Shown: positions 49,153 through 61,248 of the stretch, piece after piece
Layout of the letters: each line of letters starts with the position of its first letter
Position numbering within the stretch: position 1 is the first letter of the stretch
Source of the DNA: Datnioides undecimradiatus
Lineage: Eukaryota; Chordata; Actinopteri; Lobotiformes; Datnioididae
Assembly (NCBI GenBank): GCA_008933995.1
Contig: WARS01000029.1
Coordinates: 22,442,879-22,506,878 of the forward strand
Direction: 5' to 3'
Length of the DNA stretch: 64,000 nucleotides
Position numbers and translations under genes: made by a program
The notes under the pieces: model-generated
The model's input: the letters and a program-made list of their open reading frames with translations, nothing else
Database searches by the model: none
What the model was told of the DNA's origin: nothing

Positions 49153-49604
49153 AACATTTTTTTTTTATTTTTTGAGGCTAAGAAACAAGTAAACATTCTT
49201 CTCTTTGGAACTGGCTAACATTAGAGCTGGAGAAACACCCAAACAGGCATATTCAGGGGTGAAGGGCTTCTCTTCATAAGGGTCAGGAAATGAAAGTCCT
49301 CCTTCAGCAAAACCTGGGAGCAGAGAGACTTAACTCAAGTGAGCAAACTTTCCTCAAACATCACAAATGCACAATTCATAAATGTGAGAGTGAGAGGAAC
49401 GCACACCTTCCCCTCGGCATACCAACGCCGACCCAAGGAAAGTGTATACTGGTCGGCTCAACGACAGCATGAGACAGTTACTTTGGTTAGACGCCGGTTC
49501 CACATGCCGATTTGCAAAGAAGTTGATTTTCCGAGGAATTCTACCTTGGTAGATTTGCTGCAGTTAATACCAAGAAGACAAACTGTCCATTCTCTGTAGC
49601 TTCA

Positions 49605-49945
49605 GCTCTTCCCTTAAAGGTGCTTTCACACTTTCCTCAGTTGGCCACGATGTAAAACGTTCCTCAAACCAAACTGCCGGAACTTGGTACGACCCAAAGA
49701 GGTTTTGTCAGTCCAGTTCGTTTTTCAGACTGTTTGGACTTTCAGACAAAGTACTGGAAGATCTGTCGGGACTTCATCCAAACCAAACCAGCCAGCCAAC
49801 CTAACCAGTGGCAAGGAGGGCCCGAACTGATTGTTGATCGGTTGCAGCTCATGTAGGTGGCAGCGGCAGGACTTAGGTGGTTCTTGTATTGTTCTTAAGG
49901 TTGCCTGAGTCATTGCAATGTGAAACCAAAACTAACCAGATCAAA
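49605..49945. mobile_element. Possible non-autonomous DNA element
   Basis: The segment starts with aaaggtgctttcacact and contains repeated variants of accaaac, ccagttcgttttt and ggacttt. It ends near gcaatgtgaaaccaaaac. An abundant teleost element begins with gctttcacac and carries many ggttcgttt/aaccgaac words. This could be a strongly decayed copy. Ends and duplication are not clear. Confidence 0.3.
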
Positions 49946-52900
49946 CCTGTAGAGTTTAATGAAAATAAAACCTTGGGTTGGACCTTTCAGGTCTGAAAGC
50001 GTCCCAAAGTACAGTATGGGTTACGCTAGCTTAGAGACACTATTCACTGGGTGCACAACCTCTGTCTATCTACAATTAAATAAGATAGAGACACATGAGT
50101 GCAATGAAACTCCCAAGAACATTTTAAAAACATTACTAAGATTTTACCTTCCTGCAAAATAAACCATTATTATTGTTCTTCTTTGTATTTTGCTTTCTTT
50201 GAGGCAAAGTTCCCAGTAGTTTTTCATGTAATTCATCAGTTTCCAGTTTAAGTAATGGACGATTTGGTTAACTGCATTTTTAGAGCTTCTCTTACGCTGG
50301 TGTGTTTGACTCTGTGTGTGTGCCAAAAGCTACTGAAACTACTACATTTTCCCTTTGACTGCTGCCTGGATGGAGGCAGTTCTATCTAAGAACCACAAAG
50401 TGGGTTGAATTGAGATATTAAAAGAGCTCCAACCCTCAGGAGGCGCGAGTTCAAACAGGAAGCTGGGCCACGCTGGACCCATGTCTAATACAGTGGCAAA
50501 ATAAAAGTGCTGCCGAGCGTCCTTTCAAATCTACTTCCTCTGTGCGTCTTTATCAGGTGAATCGACCGGGGCAGCGCTGCTTATACTTCACACAAATGTG
50601 GCGCTGGCCTTTAAGTGCTTGTTAAGAATTATTGCAACTCGTGCAGCTCTATCTCTGTCAGATCTATAAATAGTATCTCCTGACAAATTGAGGTTGCTCT
50701 TATCAGAAAATTGAGATTTCACAGCTTTGAGGGTGAGATGTGAAGTGACACATCAAAGGGCTTTTTGGGGCTGGGTTGAGCCGGGCGGGGGGGCTGGTGG
50801 CAAAAGGGGAAACTCATCACGCCTCGAAAAAGAGAGAGCCAGATGAATATGGAGCTCACGAGGCAGTGCTCGGCTTCAGCTGGTGACATGTGATGATAGA
50901 AGAAATGTGAGAAGTTGTCAAGAGGGTGTGGCAGGAGAGGGAACGACTCATTTAAGAGCATAAATTATAATACATTAATGGTGCCAGATGGTGTCCAAGT
51001 CAGATGTTTTATCAGCTACCAATGTGGTTATAAATTATAAATGAGCCTGTGGATATAACCTCCCCTGTAAGACTGAGCATACACAGTACTGTATCACCTG
51101 TTTCACAGCAGGATTACTCAGTTAGCTAAAACTCTTTTTATCTGCTAGGTCCAGGTGAGGTCGATAACTCAAAGACTGATTGCATGCGTCAGCTCTCGGG
51201 TAGGTTTTGTTGCCAGTTCTGACCCGCGCACTCTTGTCGTCGTGTGAATTGTAACTCTCTAACGAGGTGTCAAAGACTCCAATCAGATGTAGGACGTTCA
51301 CAGTGCTTTACAGAAACAACCCCAACCTCTAGCCCCTTACCTTCAGAAGAAGCAAACCTTTGAGTAAAATTACACAACCAGGCCGAGATATGATCAAAAG
51401 TGTTGACAAATGATATAAAACCACAAGTCCTGGATGTTTAAAAGGCGAAAGCTGCAAGACTCAGATCAATTTATATCGAACTAGTGTGGCTGGACAAGTT
51501 GAAGCACTCACCACCTTGACAGGTTGTCGGGTTTTGTTTTTCTAGTCCAGGTAGTGAACTGAATGAGCTGACAGGTCGATTATCTCAACGGAAAGGTCCT
51601 CTGTGGTCAATAAAGATGCATAACTATGCATTATCCATAGAGTTTCAGCTGGGTTTTGTGTGGCGCGGTTTCGAAATGTATGTATTTTCATCGACTACAG
51701 AACAGCTGGCGAGTGGGGAAGCTGCTAAGCTGATATAGATGTATTGTCGTCCATATTTAACCAGAGTGAAAGAATTACTTTGAATTTACTTTGCTATAGT
51801 CGTAAAACAATCTGGGAGTCATGTCTTGATTCTGCAGGGTATACAACAGATGTCCAACCAGGGCACATATTCAATACTGTCAGCGTTATTGTCGTCAAAC
51901 TCCTGGCCAGAGGTGCTGGGCAAAATCAACAAAAAGACTCATTCAATACAAGTCTTGTGGGACATATATCCCCATATTCTGCACCTGTCAGGACGCCCAA
52001 TTGTTTGGAGATGTTGTATTTTCACAAACAGATTGTTCTATCAACCTTTTCGATGAGGATTTGAGACAGATGTGCGATACAAATGGCACGTTTAGTCTGG
52101 GAAAAAGAGATCTCGGTCATTATCATCGGGCTTTTACAGTCTGCCCAGTATGAGTCCAACCCGTCCGTCCTTCAGTTCACAGTTGGATGAGGGGAAAAAC
52201 TCATGAGAGTGGGCGAATGCGAGAGCCGTCTGAAGACCCGCAGCCTCGAGTTATTAGCTCTGAATGCCAGGAAAAAGATCTGTTTTCTGACCAGTACAAG
52301 TGAAAACCTGCACAACTGAACGACTAAACGCGTTATTTTTGAGAATTTCTGCAGTCCCATCCAAAGGTTGAGTGACCGCTCGTTGCTCTCCTACAGCCAT
52401 GCACTTGCCGAGGTGAATAATACTGCTGGACTCATATTTTGCATATTTTGTCTTGGTGATGCATGCGTAGAACAATGTGTCTACAGATGTCTTTTGCAAT
52501 ATGCATAATATCCGTTATCTTCCGCTGCATTCAGACTGGCAACAGCCGGACGTCTACACCTGTGTCAACAGAGGTCCGGTATATCTCTGCTCTACTCTAT
52601 TCACAGTGGCCGGTGGCTATAGCCTCTCTGCTGATAGCGGAACAATCTTCAGCCTTCATCTCCCTCCGACTCTGTTGGCCAATCTACCCACTGTATTAAA
52701 AACTGTTGAAGCACAATATCAACCAAGGGAGCAAGTGGTCAGTAGCTTTGAGCATCCGAGATGTGTGTTTGTACCAGAATGTGCTGCGCGCATATCTGGA
52801 AAGTTTGTGTTCCACAGAGTGAAGATCAAAATGTATCTTATATGTTCTTTAAATTATGCATAAAGGAGGGCAGGCTATACGGTACCGCAGCCACTAACAT

Positions 52901-53640
52901 GCATGCACAGAGGTACTTCCAAGGCTGTGTCATGCAGCTAATAACTTTAAATGAGCTTGGTTAGCTAACTAGCACTTTATATATCTTTTAATATAATGAA
53001 ATCCCTGTGGTTGGTGTACTCCTACCCACTAATGAGAACATACAGCTAAGGACAAGATACTTTTTTCTGAACTCTGATTACTCTACATGGGTTTGCAATC
53101 AAAGGCATGTACCCTTAAAAGACTCCTCTGCTCTCCTCTCTGCTGTATAATGCGCCTATAGTCTCAATCTACAGCACCGCGGAAGGTGCACATCCTCATT
53201 TTAACTCAGCGAGATAGTAGGTCATCTAAAAATACTCCTGTTGGACCATTCTGCTAAATCTTGGATTTCATTCCCTGTCAATATTCATTTCCTGGAATAT
53301 CCACACAGGGATATTGTTATATGGTGCATTTTTATTGCTTATTGTCAGTAACCTGATTTGGACTTTCAATCTTCATTTTGCACTCCCTCATAAAGTGCGC
53401 AGTCTTAATAGTGAATCTCATCACCATAAAATGTCAAAACTACAAGATGTGGCTTGGTGCACTGGGCCGCTGAAACACAGGCTGCGGTTTGGTCTACAAA
53501 AGCAGTATTTTCACTTATAATAGTTTTTGCTGTTCAATAACACTACCAAATTATTATTGATTACATCAGCAACAGGCACTTTGGATAGTTCCATTCAATT
53601 GAGGCGGGAAAATTAAGTTTCTGATTTCCTGATTACCAAA
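49946..53640. other. Long unannotated stretch
   Basis: No gene or clear mobile element. The open frame at 52477-52863 (128 codons) has no family resemblance and no splice or promoter context. AT-rich tracts are common. Confidence 0.45.
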
Positions 53641-53644
53641 ACCA

Positions 53645-53722
53645 TGTTTACATGACATTTAGGAAATTGGGTTTATTTGAAAAGCAGACTGTAACCTGAT
53701 TACTGATGAGTGCATGTAAACA
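53645..53722. mobile_element. 78-bp miniature inverted-repeat element
   Basis: The left end tgtttacatgac and right end gtgcatgtaaaca are inverted repeats. The inside reads gggtttatttgaaaagcag and ctgtaacctgattactgatg. Teleost genomes carry many short elements with tgtttacatg...catgtaaaca ends and the gtaacctgattact inside. Class is uncertain. No target duplication was identified. Confidence 0.5.
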
Positions 53723-53828
53723 GTGGCTCTTTCAGGCCTTTGCTCGTTAGGTCCTTGCATATATTGATCTAATAATGCACCTTGTGCATAAGGCCTAATG
53801 AATCCGAGTGTTGCTATGCTGTGGACTC

Positions 53829-53843
53829 TTTTTTTTTTTTTTT
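53829..53843. repeat. T15 homopolymer
   Basis: Uninterrupted T run. Confidence 0.95.
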
Positions 53844-53929
53844 GAATCCACGCCTTGAGGAATGTGGAGTGGCGCTGGAGGCGAAAGTGCGTGGGTGTCA
53901 AAATGCCTACCTCTGTTTAGGCCATTTTC

Positions 53930-54285
53930 CCACATTTTTGCTGTTTTTCTTGCTGTTTCCAGTCATTAACCTCTCCTGTCATCTCAGAAACCTGCCATTC
54001 CTCAGCCGCGCTGCACAGTAAATGCCCTCGGTGTGTTTCCGCCATTCCCAGTCACCTGTTCCCCATTCCCTCATTAGCTCCTCTGCATGAACACCAGCCT
54101 TCTCTCTCCAGTCATTTGGCTGATCATCTAATTTACATTTCACTCTCAGAGTTCCTGCATGCACGGTTCACCCCTCCTGACCCTTGCCTGCGCTAACTGT
54201 TTACATGTTGCCACTTTTGACCAAGCAAACGATGGACTGCTGCCTCTGAGTCCAGCTCTGTGTGCAGAACCGTGAACACATCCCA
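53930..54285 (+). mobile_element. LTR-like remnant, degenerate (copy B)
   Basis: It contains cctgccattcctcagccgc, cagtcacctgttccccattc, cctcattagctcctctgcat, gtcatttggctgatcatct and gagttcctgcatgcac, in the order expected for a fish gypsy-type LTR. It ends near ctgagtccagctctgtgtgc. The copy at 36875-37290 shares several blocks. No poly(A) signal or TG/CA ends remain visible, so the copy is old. Confidence 0.45.
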
Positions 54286-54289
54286 CTCA

Positions 54290-55060
54290 GATCCGGCTGA
54301 TGCACCCAATGACACAGACTACAGATCAAACCCGAGAGCTCGGAGCATCAGACAGGCTGTCACATGTACCCCCACTTTTGTGTTGTGTCATTACCGCCGC
54401 TCACAGTCACTTCCTAAATGCTGCAGTGTCAGGATCTTCTGCAATTCAGACATTAAAATGCATGGAGCCACCGAATGATCAGCATCATTGGCGGGGTGGA
54501 TAATGTGCTGCGGAGTCATTGGTGCTCAGCGGCAATCAAAGCGACATGGACTCAAGCCAGACAGACGGGCGGGCAGCTCACGCTGGTCAGAATCTGCTTA
54601 GACCTCGTTGAAATGGACAGATTAATAATTGCAGCGCAGAATGGACCGGCACTGCTCCATAAAAGAACTGAATATTAAAGCAGAGGTAGCAAAACATCCC
54701 CTCTCTCTGCTCGACTACAAACTAGTGTCTCCCTCATAACTGGCCTCATTAGCAGCTGGTGAGCAGCAACATTAGTGTTGCCCCTTCCCTCCAACACTAA
54801 TAAATGTTCGCCACGTCTGGATTAACGCTTCTCTCCCTGCCCTTCTCATCATCTTACGGTATTTTACATCGTTTTTCCGACGCCTCAAACGGGGTCACGC
54901 TGTCTGGTCCCCGTGAATGGCCATTTCACGCCCACCTCACATTACCAGAAACAGTGGCGTTGCCATAAACCGACGGCCGTATTCATCATAGTTATGATTC
55001 TGTGACAGGGTCGTCTCCCCTGCCTGAGATGCAGGGCTTGTAAAGACTGCCTCGCTGCCA
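54290..55060. other. Unannotated sequence
   Basis: No gene recognised. Some non-coding regulatory-like words near 54590-54700. Confidence 0.4.
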
Positions 55061-55240
55061 GCAGGCCTCCTGTTATGGAGCCTGTAATTGGCTGATTGGC
55101 GGTGAGGAGAATGCGCCGCTGTCTTGTGAATGGATGACCAATAAGACGCGAGTGTGGTCCCCAGGGCACGCAGGTACCTATTAAGGGCTCCTTTCCAACT
55201 CGACGCCTCATTGTCATTGTTATACACATCGAACCTTTAC
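55061..55240. promoter_or_regulatory. Candidate conserved non-coding block
   Basis: Repeat-free, balanced composition with gtaattggctgattggcgg near 55084, gatgaccaataagacgcg near 55134 (an inverted CCAAT-type word) and cctcattgtcattgttatac near 55206. No frame on either strand resembles a known protein. Enhancer-like by composition. Confidence 0.3.
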
Positions 55241-56575
55241 ACACTATCCTTTCTTCCCCCCTCCCGGTGCTTTTGCCTCAGCCACAGACTGGTAAACTAT
55301 AACTTCTAAATTGTCTGTTGTTCAAAGAAAGTACATCCTGGCCCAGTTTTCTCTGCTGTGGGATGTCTGATTGCCCGACTCGGCTGTATCTCTTTTCCTG
55401 TGAGTAGTTAGACAATGGTCCTGGAAATTGCCCGTGTCCTTAAAAACGTCAGTGTCGAACGGCGATAATTAAATTCAAAACTCGCTCCGCGGTGGATAAT
55501 TCACCTCGCCATTCATTTCCGTCCGCGCGCGTCATCTCTCGCCGCACAGACTGTACTTGGCAGCAGATGTTTGGCTTTCTGAGGCGCAATTGCTCAAAGA
55601 CCATTAAACAGAACTGTATGTAATATTTACAAAGGTTGGTATTTTCAATCAGTCTTTATACACCGCGAGAGCTTTTCCCTCCATTACCATGCAGAATGGT
55701 GCACAGAGGTAGAGGGTAAGGAGGGTAAATACTCTGTCTTCATGTCAAGATTATCTATGCACCTTTTAGGCAGTGCTGGAAGCTGCTTTTGTTTAATAAA
55801 GGGCTGATTAATGAATGGAGCAACGGAGGGAGATAGAAAGATAGAGACGGAGAGGAAGAAAGAGAAACACTCAGAGGCTCAGCTCTCTCAGCCCCATGCA
55901 TTCACATGGATATATATAAGGTCCCTGTCTGCCTTTGTCTGAATTAAAGCCTGTTTTTCCCCATCTGTTTTCCCTGACAGGAGCAGGAGCGGCTCAGCGT
56001 TGCATCATTCAGCCACACCTGTTTTATTTCTTTATTTTATTTTCCAAAAACCATCAAAGGAACCCCGAGCTTTGAGGTGGGCTTTTTAATCAGAGCAAAC
56101 TGTGTATGGAGGAGTTGCTGCTGCGTCTGGGGCCAGTCATCTGAATCCATTCAATATGTTTTAAACCCGTCAGATCAAAGAAGAGTACTTACTGCAAGAC
56201 AAAGGCTTTTTTTCTCAGACAAGTCCTCGAGATGCGGAGTTTCTTAAAACTCACTAATTAATAACACGCTAACCGCCAACATCAGTGCGTTCTGAGGAGC
56301 ATGTGAGAATCGCAGGACTGCTCTCCAAGAATAACGTGCAACTTTACAGCCCTTGTGTTCACAGCAGGGAGCTATATTAATCCCAACTTCCTAATCAGAT
56401 TTTGTTATTCATTCGCTGCGGTTTTAAATCCCCAAATCCCCTTCCTTACACACCGGTAATACATTCAGCATGTTTTGTTTTTTTTTTTTGTTCCTGTGCC
56501 AATATACTTACCATTGATCCAGGGTGAATAACTGCAGTGCCACTGAAATAAGTGGATTCGGCTGAATCCCGATTA
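55241..56575. other. Unannotated sequence
   Basis: A CpG-rich patch (about 55470-55545) sits beside AT-rich taattaaattc words. This may be another regulatory block. A T-run near 56480. No gene recognised. Confidence 0.4.
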
Positions 56576-56750
56576 AAAATAGACCCTCAGAAATGACAGA
56601 TAGCGGTGCCCAGCTTTCGTCCACTTCGCAGTTTAACAGCCCATAATTTCACACGCTGTCTTCTGCTGCCAGCTAATTAGCCTGTAATTATGAAAACATG
56701 AGATCTGTGATTAAAATGCTTACCAACATATCATACACTGATGGCACTGT
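56576..56750. promoter_or_regulatory. Candidate conserved non-coding block
   Basis: It contains ccataatttcacacgctg, ccagctaattagcctgtaat and tatgaaaacatgag in close order, including a palindromic CTAATTAG core at 56674-56681. No coding signal. Confidence 0.3.
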
Positions 56751-57021
56751 GAGTCCAGACTGAGTAGGCCTTTCGGAAAAACTCACAGTCGTTACCACAA
56801 AAACAATGTTGAGCAGATAAAAAACAAGGCAGTTGAAAGGAAATACATCTTATGATGTACACGCAGGGGGTTGTGGGTACTGTATGTTCCATGTGTTTAT
56901 GCCATATGTGTACGTGTGCAGGTGAAAAGACAGTCTAAGTTCAACAATTAGAGGCTGTCCATGAGGAGGCTGCATCTACAGAGAGAGAGGTCAGGGCAAA
57001 TTAGACAGCATTATCACAGAC

Positions 57022-57039
57022 TGTGTGTGTGTGTGTGTG
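57022..57039. repeat. (TG)n microsatellite
   Basis: About nine TG units. Confidence 0.95.
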
Positions 57040-58500
57040 CGTGTGCCTGAGAAAGAGAGCGGTGCTTTACCGGTTGTCCTGGCAACCTCTTCCTTCCCTC
57101 ACCCCACAGCCAGGAATCAATTATTCATTACATTGTGTTATTGCATATAATCTGACTCCTGTCTGCCCTTTGCATATACACCACGAAAGCATGGCTAAAT
57201 GTTCATGAGTTAAATCTGCATCGCTATGGAAACTCTTCGTGGATTTTCAGCGGTCAGGCTCACACAATGTGTTATTCAATACGATAATGAAAAACGTACA
57301 CATTGTGCTGGTCAGTGAGACTTTATGGGGTAGTAAAAGTGGCTCAGAGGGCTTATTAGAAGAGCCAGTGGATGATTTATAAATGAGATATATACGAATG
57401 TGATATTAATGATTTACTATGTTCATGTTTGTTCCCCGTGTTTGCATGTGTTGCATTCTGCGTGTGAGAGAGCACATGCATGAGGAATTAAGCGGAACAA
57501 AGAGAGTTTGACACAGAGACTCACCGTGGGACTGTGCCACACTGTGTGTTAACACGTAAACACGTGTGTGCACCGGTGCAGTCGGTGTGTATGTCTGTCT
57601 GTCATGTGTGAGTACACAAATCATTTTAACATGCACGACCTTTGCTGTGCACATGGCCACGTGTCAGTAAAAACTCAACAGCATCCACGTCTGCGCTGAT
57701 GGAAATCCACATGCCCTCCCACCTTTTCCATCAGAACAACAAAATCAATTAAGATAACACAACACATGCGCCCGAACAAGTAACTGTTTGATTCCTCAGA
57801 GAGCGGGATCATGCCCTCTCCCGATCAGACACTTTGCAGCCTTGCAGCACCGTAAAGAGTAATTAATTTATTTACAAAAAATGGCCCAAGTGTTTCTCAC
57901 GGTTTGTTTTCTTCAGCTGTGCAGCTGAGATAAAGGGATAAGAAGCAGAGAATACCTCTCTCTCAAGTCGGCTTGCATGAAGATCCATTGACTGCTGGAC
58001 AGCTATTATTTATAAGGTCTCCCGCATTCATAAACTCACTGGATGCAGGCTCTTAGTCTTGGTAGTCCACTAGATTACTGAATCTTTTATACCTGTCTAG
58101 AGCTGGTGCAGTCCTGTGTAAGGTGCGCAGTGACTACATCTACAACGATCCCAGCTATACGGGAGTCCTGGAGTACCTCTTTTAAATTAAATAAAAGTCA
58201 GCACAAGAAGCTGCACGTTTAAAACCCATGCCATTATTTCTCTAAAATGAATTAAAACATTTATCGAATTGTTCATAACTGTTTGTTTAGAGAAAAACTA
58301 TTTATATATATAATGAATAGCTGCACCAGAACGACACCTGGATCTCAGATTTGCATTTATTCCTCAGCACCTTCACAGACTTTCTTGATTCCCTGATTTG
58401 CTTAGACGCTAAGGTTCAAGGTTCACGCTTTAAGTTGCAAACGGCAATTGACAAAACAATTGTCTTGCATAACAAGTGGCTAGACATAAGAAATTATATA
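57040..58500. other. Unannotated sequence
   Basis: TG/CA-rich words around 57440-57640 but no clean repeat. No gene recognised. Confidence 0.45.
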
Positions 58501-58514
58501 TAAATGGGGATAAA

Positions 58515-58770
58515 ACAATTAAAAGAGTATTTGGACAGAGGCATCTACAAACTTTTGTGTACTTAAGCCCCATAGGTCCAATTAAGGAAAGTCTTGTTTC
58601 CAACTTTGTGGCACGAGTTTTGGGAAAACCTCTTTGTAACAGGACCTCAACCAGACCCCCGGCAGGGACAAACGCTCATGAGGCTGAATAGGAGCGTATC
58701 CCTGCAAGCCAGGTTCCAACGTGAGGAGTGCTTTCCCAGAAGAGTGGTGACGGTTATAGCAGCAGATCAA
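58515..58770 (+). mobile_element. Tc1-like transposon remnant, internally deleted
   Basis: Positions 58566-58593 (ccccataggtccaattaagg) and 58594-58632 (ttccaactttgtggcacgag) match the transposase-coding part of a very common teleost Tc1/mariner-type element. Positions 58728-58765 encode CFPRRVVTVIAADQC, which corresponds to the family's C-terminal LPRRVEAVIAAKGG. The stretch between is much shorter than in a full element, so the copy has lost most of the catalytic domain. The words agtatttggacag and acaaacttttgtgtac upstream resemble terminal sequences. Reading frame is disrupted; it cannot encode active transposase. Confidence 0.75.
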
Positions 58771-58819
58771 TGCCTGTGGTTTTGGAGAGAAACGTCACCT
58801 TTGGGTAAAACAAAGTTTG

Positions 58820-59110
58820 TGTATCCACATAGCTGCACGAGGCGTTCATCGGAAGGTTGGAAGTTTGATCCCGGTTCCAGTCTGCGCTCAGACAACACCA
58901 AACTGCTCGTGCGATCGGTATATGAGCTTGGGCGAATGAGAACTAGCTCCTTCTGATGAGCCCCTGACACCCTGCACAGTAGCCTCTGCCTCTGTCAGTG
59001 TGTGAGTGTGTGTGTGTGTGTGTGTGATTGGGCGAACGCTGACATGTGTGACATGCAGACCGAGGCATAGAAAGGCGATTTGTAGGACGACCGGCCACTT
59101 ACCACCGCTG
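58820..59110 (+). mobile_element. tRNA-derived SINE-like repeat, degenerate
   Basis: It contains cggaaggttggaagtttgat and gatcccggttccag, the latter like a Pol III B box (GGTTCGANTCC form). A TG microsatellite follows, then tgattgggcgaacgctgac. It ends with agaaaggcgatttgtagg and ccggccacttacc. An abundant teleost repeat has the order CCGGAAGGTTGG, GGTTCGATCCC, TG-rich, tgaatgggtgaatg, aaagcgctatata, tccatttacc. All landmarks are present but diverged. The A box region is not recognisable. Confidence 0.6.
58997..59026. repeat. (TG)n microsatellite inside the SINE-like repeat
   Basis: About 15 TG-type units with one GA interruption. Confidence 0.9.
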
Positions 59111-59239
59111 TGCATCATTATAAACAAGACAGCAACGTGTTTGCAGATAAATTATATTATTGTACTGAATGAGCATGTGCATATTTTTGCTGATATCAGC
59201 TCTTTATGATTACATGATTAATCAATTTCGTTTTCCCCA

Positions 59240-59460
59240 TTAGGACTTTTATTCACAGCGTAGGCGCATTAAGGAGCATACATACATCTAAAACAAATTA
59301 AAAATGCTAATTACCAACACAGGATGCAGCCAACATGTGATGAATACCACTGGAACATCACCAGGAACAATGTGGCGATGAATAATGGATTCATTGGGAA
59401 AGTTAAGAGATAACAGAATAGAGACTCCACCGCGCCTTAATACCTGGCCAGGCTCCTCAA
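59240..59460. promoter_or_regulatory. Candidate conserved non-coding block
   Basis: Repeat-free sequence with ttaaaaatgctaattacc near 59300 and gcgatgaataatggattc near 59375. No coding frame. Proposed from composition only. Confidence 0.25.
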
Positions 59461-59610
59461 CAATCATCGTTATACACTAGACGGCATGCTCTTAACAATT
59501 TAGCCCTCGGGACATTGTGTCTGAACTTAAAGTAACGCCAGGTTCCCTGACCCTGTGATCCTCCGGTAGCGAACAGGACCTGGGGGGAATCTGAGTGCAG
59601 CTCGACTTGC

Positions 59611-59895
59611 TGAGCTAACTCGCAGCCTGTGGCCAGTCGGGCTCCGAGGAGGGTTGAGGGAAGGTCACGTACACCATCGAGAGCCGACAAGACAACAACG
59701 TTCGACCCAGCCCCGTCGGTGTTTGACTTGAGTAAACAACAGCAGATGAACATAAACAAGATGGATGTCAACACGATCCCGACTGCGCTGGAGAGGTACG
59801 TCCACGGGTCAACCAAGACTAAACTAAACAAACCCAAACGCAGGGTTTCAGGTTTTATCAGCGGCTTCTCTGTGGCCTCATGTTTAATTTGTTGA
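59611..59895 (+). other. Open frame of unknown origin, coding-like
   Basis: An uninterrupted plus-strand frame of about 94 codons after a stop at about 59611. It contains SRTPSRADKTTTFDPAPSV, then FDLSKQQQMNINKMDVN and KLNKPKRRVSGF, then a stop at 59893. The basic, polar composition resembles the N-terminal part of a retroelement ORF1 or gag-like protein, but I recognise no family. The opposite strand is also open for 155 codons with a hydrophobic run. At most one of these is real, and both may be chance. Confidence 0.2.
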
Positions 59896-59902
59896 CCAGC
59901 GC

Positions 59903-59930
59903 CTCCCCACTGCTGCCTCCCCACTGCTGC
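59903..59930. repeat. Tandem duplication of a 14-base unit
   Basis: Two exact copies of ctccccactgctgc. Confidence 0.9.
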
Positions 59931-60189
59931 CTCACCCCCCGGCCTCCTCCTATTTGCTTGCTGGGTTTGCTGCCCACTGTGCCATCAGGATGTCGCTCAT
60001 AGAGAGAGACAGAACAATTCCAGGGTGACGGGTGTGAAAATAGGGAGTTTAACCAGAGGGGGTTGGAGAAAATGGCTTGTTCTGTCCTGTCTCGTTTGCT
60101 CTGGCCGAGGCGGGCGCTCGGCCACACTTGGCCTCTCTGGCCTGACCGATCACATAAATACACACACAAAGAGCTTGTCGTTGCTGGTG

Positions 60190-61243
60190 AGTAGAACTGC
60201 TGCCTGTTATCATTCTCTGGTAGAGTCAATTGCTGCCCGTGGACGGTCACACATCACGATGCAACTGAAAGTGAGGGGCTGTTTGTGTGTCATAGAGACA
60301 GAAAGAAAAACAGCCCAGTGCACATTTCAGTGATGCACCGAGCAGGAGGCAGTGAAGTCTAACATCAGCCTAGAGAAAGCAAAATATTAGTCACACTTTG
60401 ATGTTAGGACACACTACAAAACATTTAAGACACTACTAATAAGACTACTTGGCTTCCTGGTGACCAGCCTGCAGCACTAGATTTAATCATAAAATGGAAA
60501 GAAAAACAAAATCACAACAAATTTAGTCCATGTTATGTTGTCTCGCCAAAGCTGGAGTCACGCCTCTGTGGAGATACACTGAAACATCTCAGTGAAACAG
60601 AGAAGGATATGACGGGTAACCACATTCAAAGGTCAACCACCCATTGCGCAAACCTGCACATCAAGAGGAGCACAGTCTGGGTTTGGTTCAAGTTTGGAAT
60701 CAAGTAACATTTCCCTTCTTAGCTGACTTCAGATCTGAATGAGTCCTCACTTTGTAGGTTGACATCCCATCTCAATATGCTGTTCGGGGAGGATTTAAGG
60801 AGGTAAGGAGCCTGTTTTCTGAGGGTTGTCAATAGTGATGGATCAGCTGCACCTGTTGGAACCTGATGTTTGTGCTGGGATTGGTGTATGCATGTGTGAG
60901 TGTTAAAACAAGAGCCTATAACAAACATCTGCCTTTGATAGTCATTACCAAGGTGCCCACACATGTGCCATCAAGTACAACATTGAAGATGAAACTATGG
61001 TAACAACGTTTGCGTGAAGAGGAAACACAAATTCAGACCTTCACCTTATAATAACTGTCATTTAGGCCATGAAATACATATCGGCAGCAGTCTTTTCTCT
61101 TGTCTTAACTGCACAGGACTCGTTTTAGGCTTCTCGCGCTGGCTTGTCATGGCCTAGCTCTGAGATATATTTCCATACTATTCATGACTTAAATATAAGT
61201 CTGAGGTCCTCAATTAGAGGTTTTCTAGGCCCTCCAAAGAGTC
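60190..61243. other. Unannotated sequence
   Basis: No gene, RNA or clear repeat recognised. Confidence 0.45.
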
Positions 61244-61248
61244 CCGAG
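61244..61248. repeat. 5-bp target duplication of the solo LTR, left
   Basis: ccgag, repeated at 61697-61701. Confidence 0.7.

Noticed and set aside
49840..49870. CTCF-like site (taggtggcagcgg)
   Set aside because: The left half of the motif is out of register by one base.
56500..56600. Perfect minus-strand donor (atcaatg|gtaagtata)
   Set aside because: No convincing acceptor or single clear frame behind it. About 60 perfect GTAAGT or GTGAGT hexamers are expected by chance in this window.
59461..59515. tRNA-like minus-strand segment (gttaagagcatg, then tagtgtataacg)
   Set aside because: No cloverleaf: the T-arm and acceptor stem are missing, and A-box similarity is partial.
59457..59924. 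155-codon minus-strand frame with a hydrophobic run
   Set aside because: It lies opposite another open frame, lacks a family match and promoter context. Only one of the two could be real and neither is supported.
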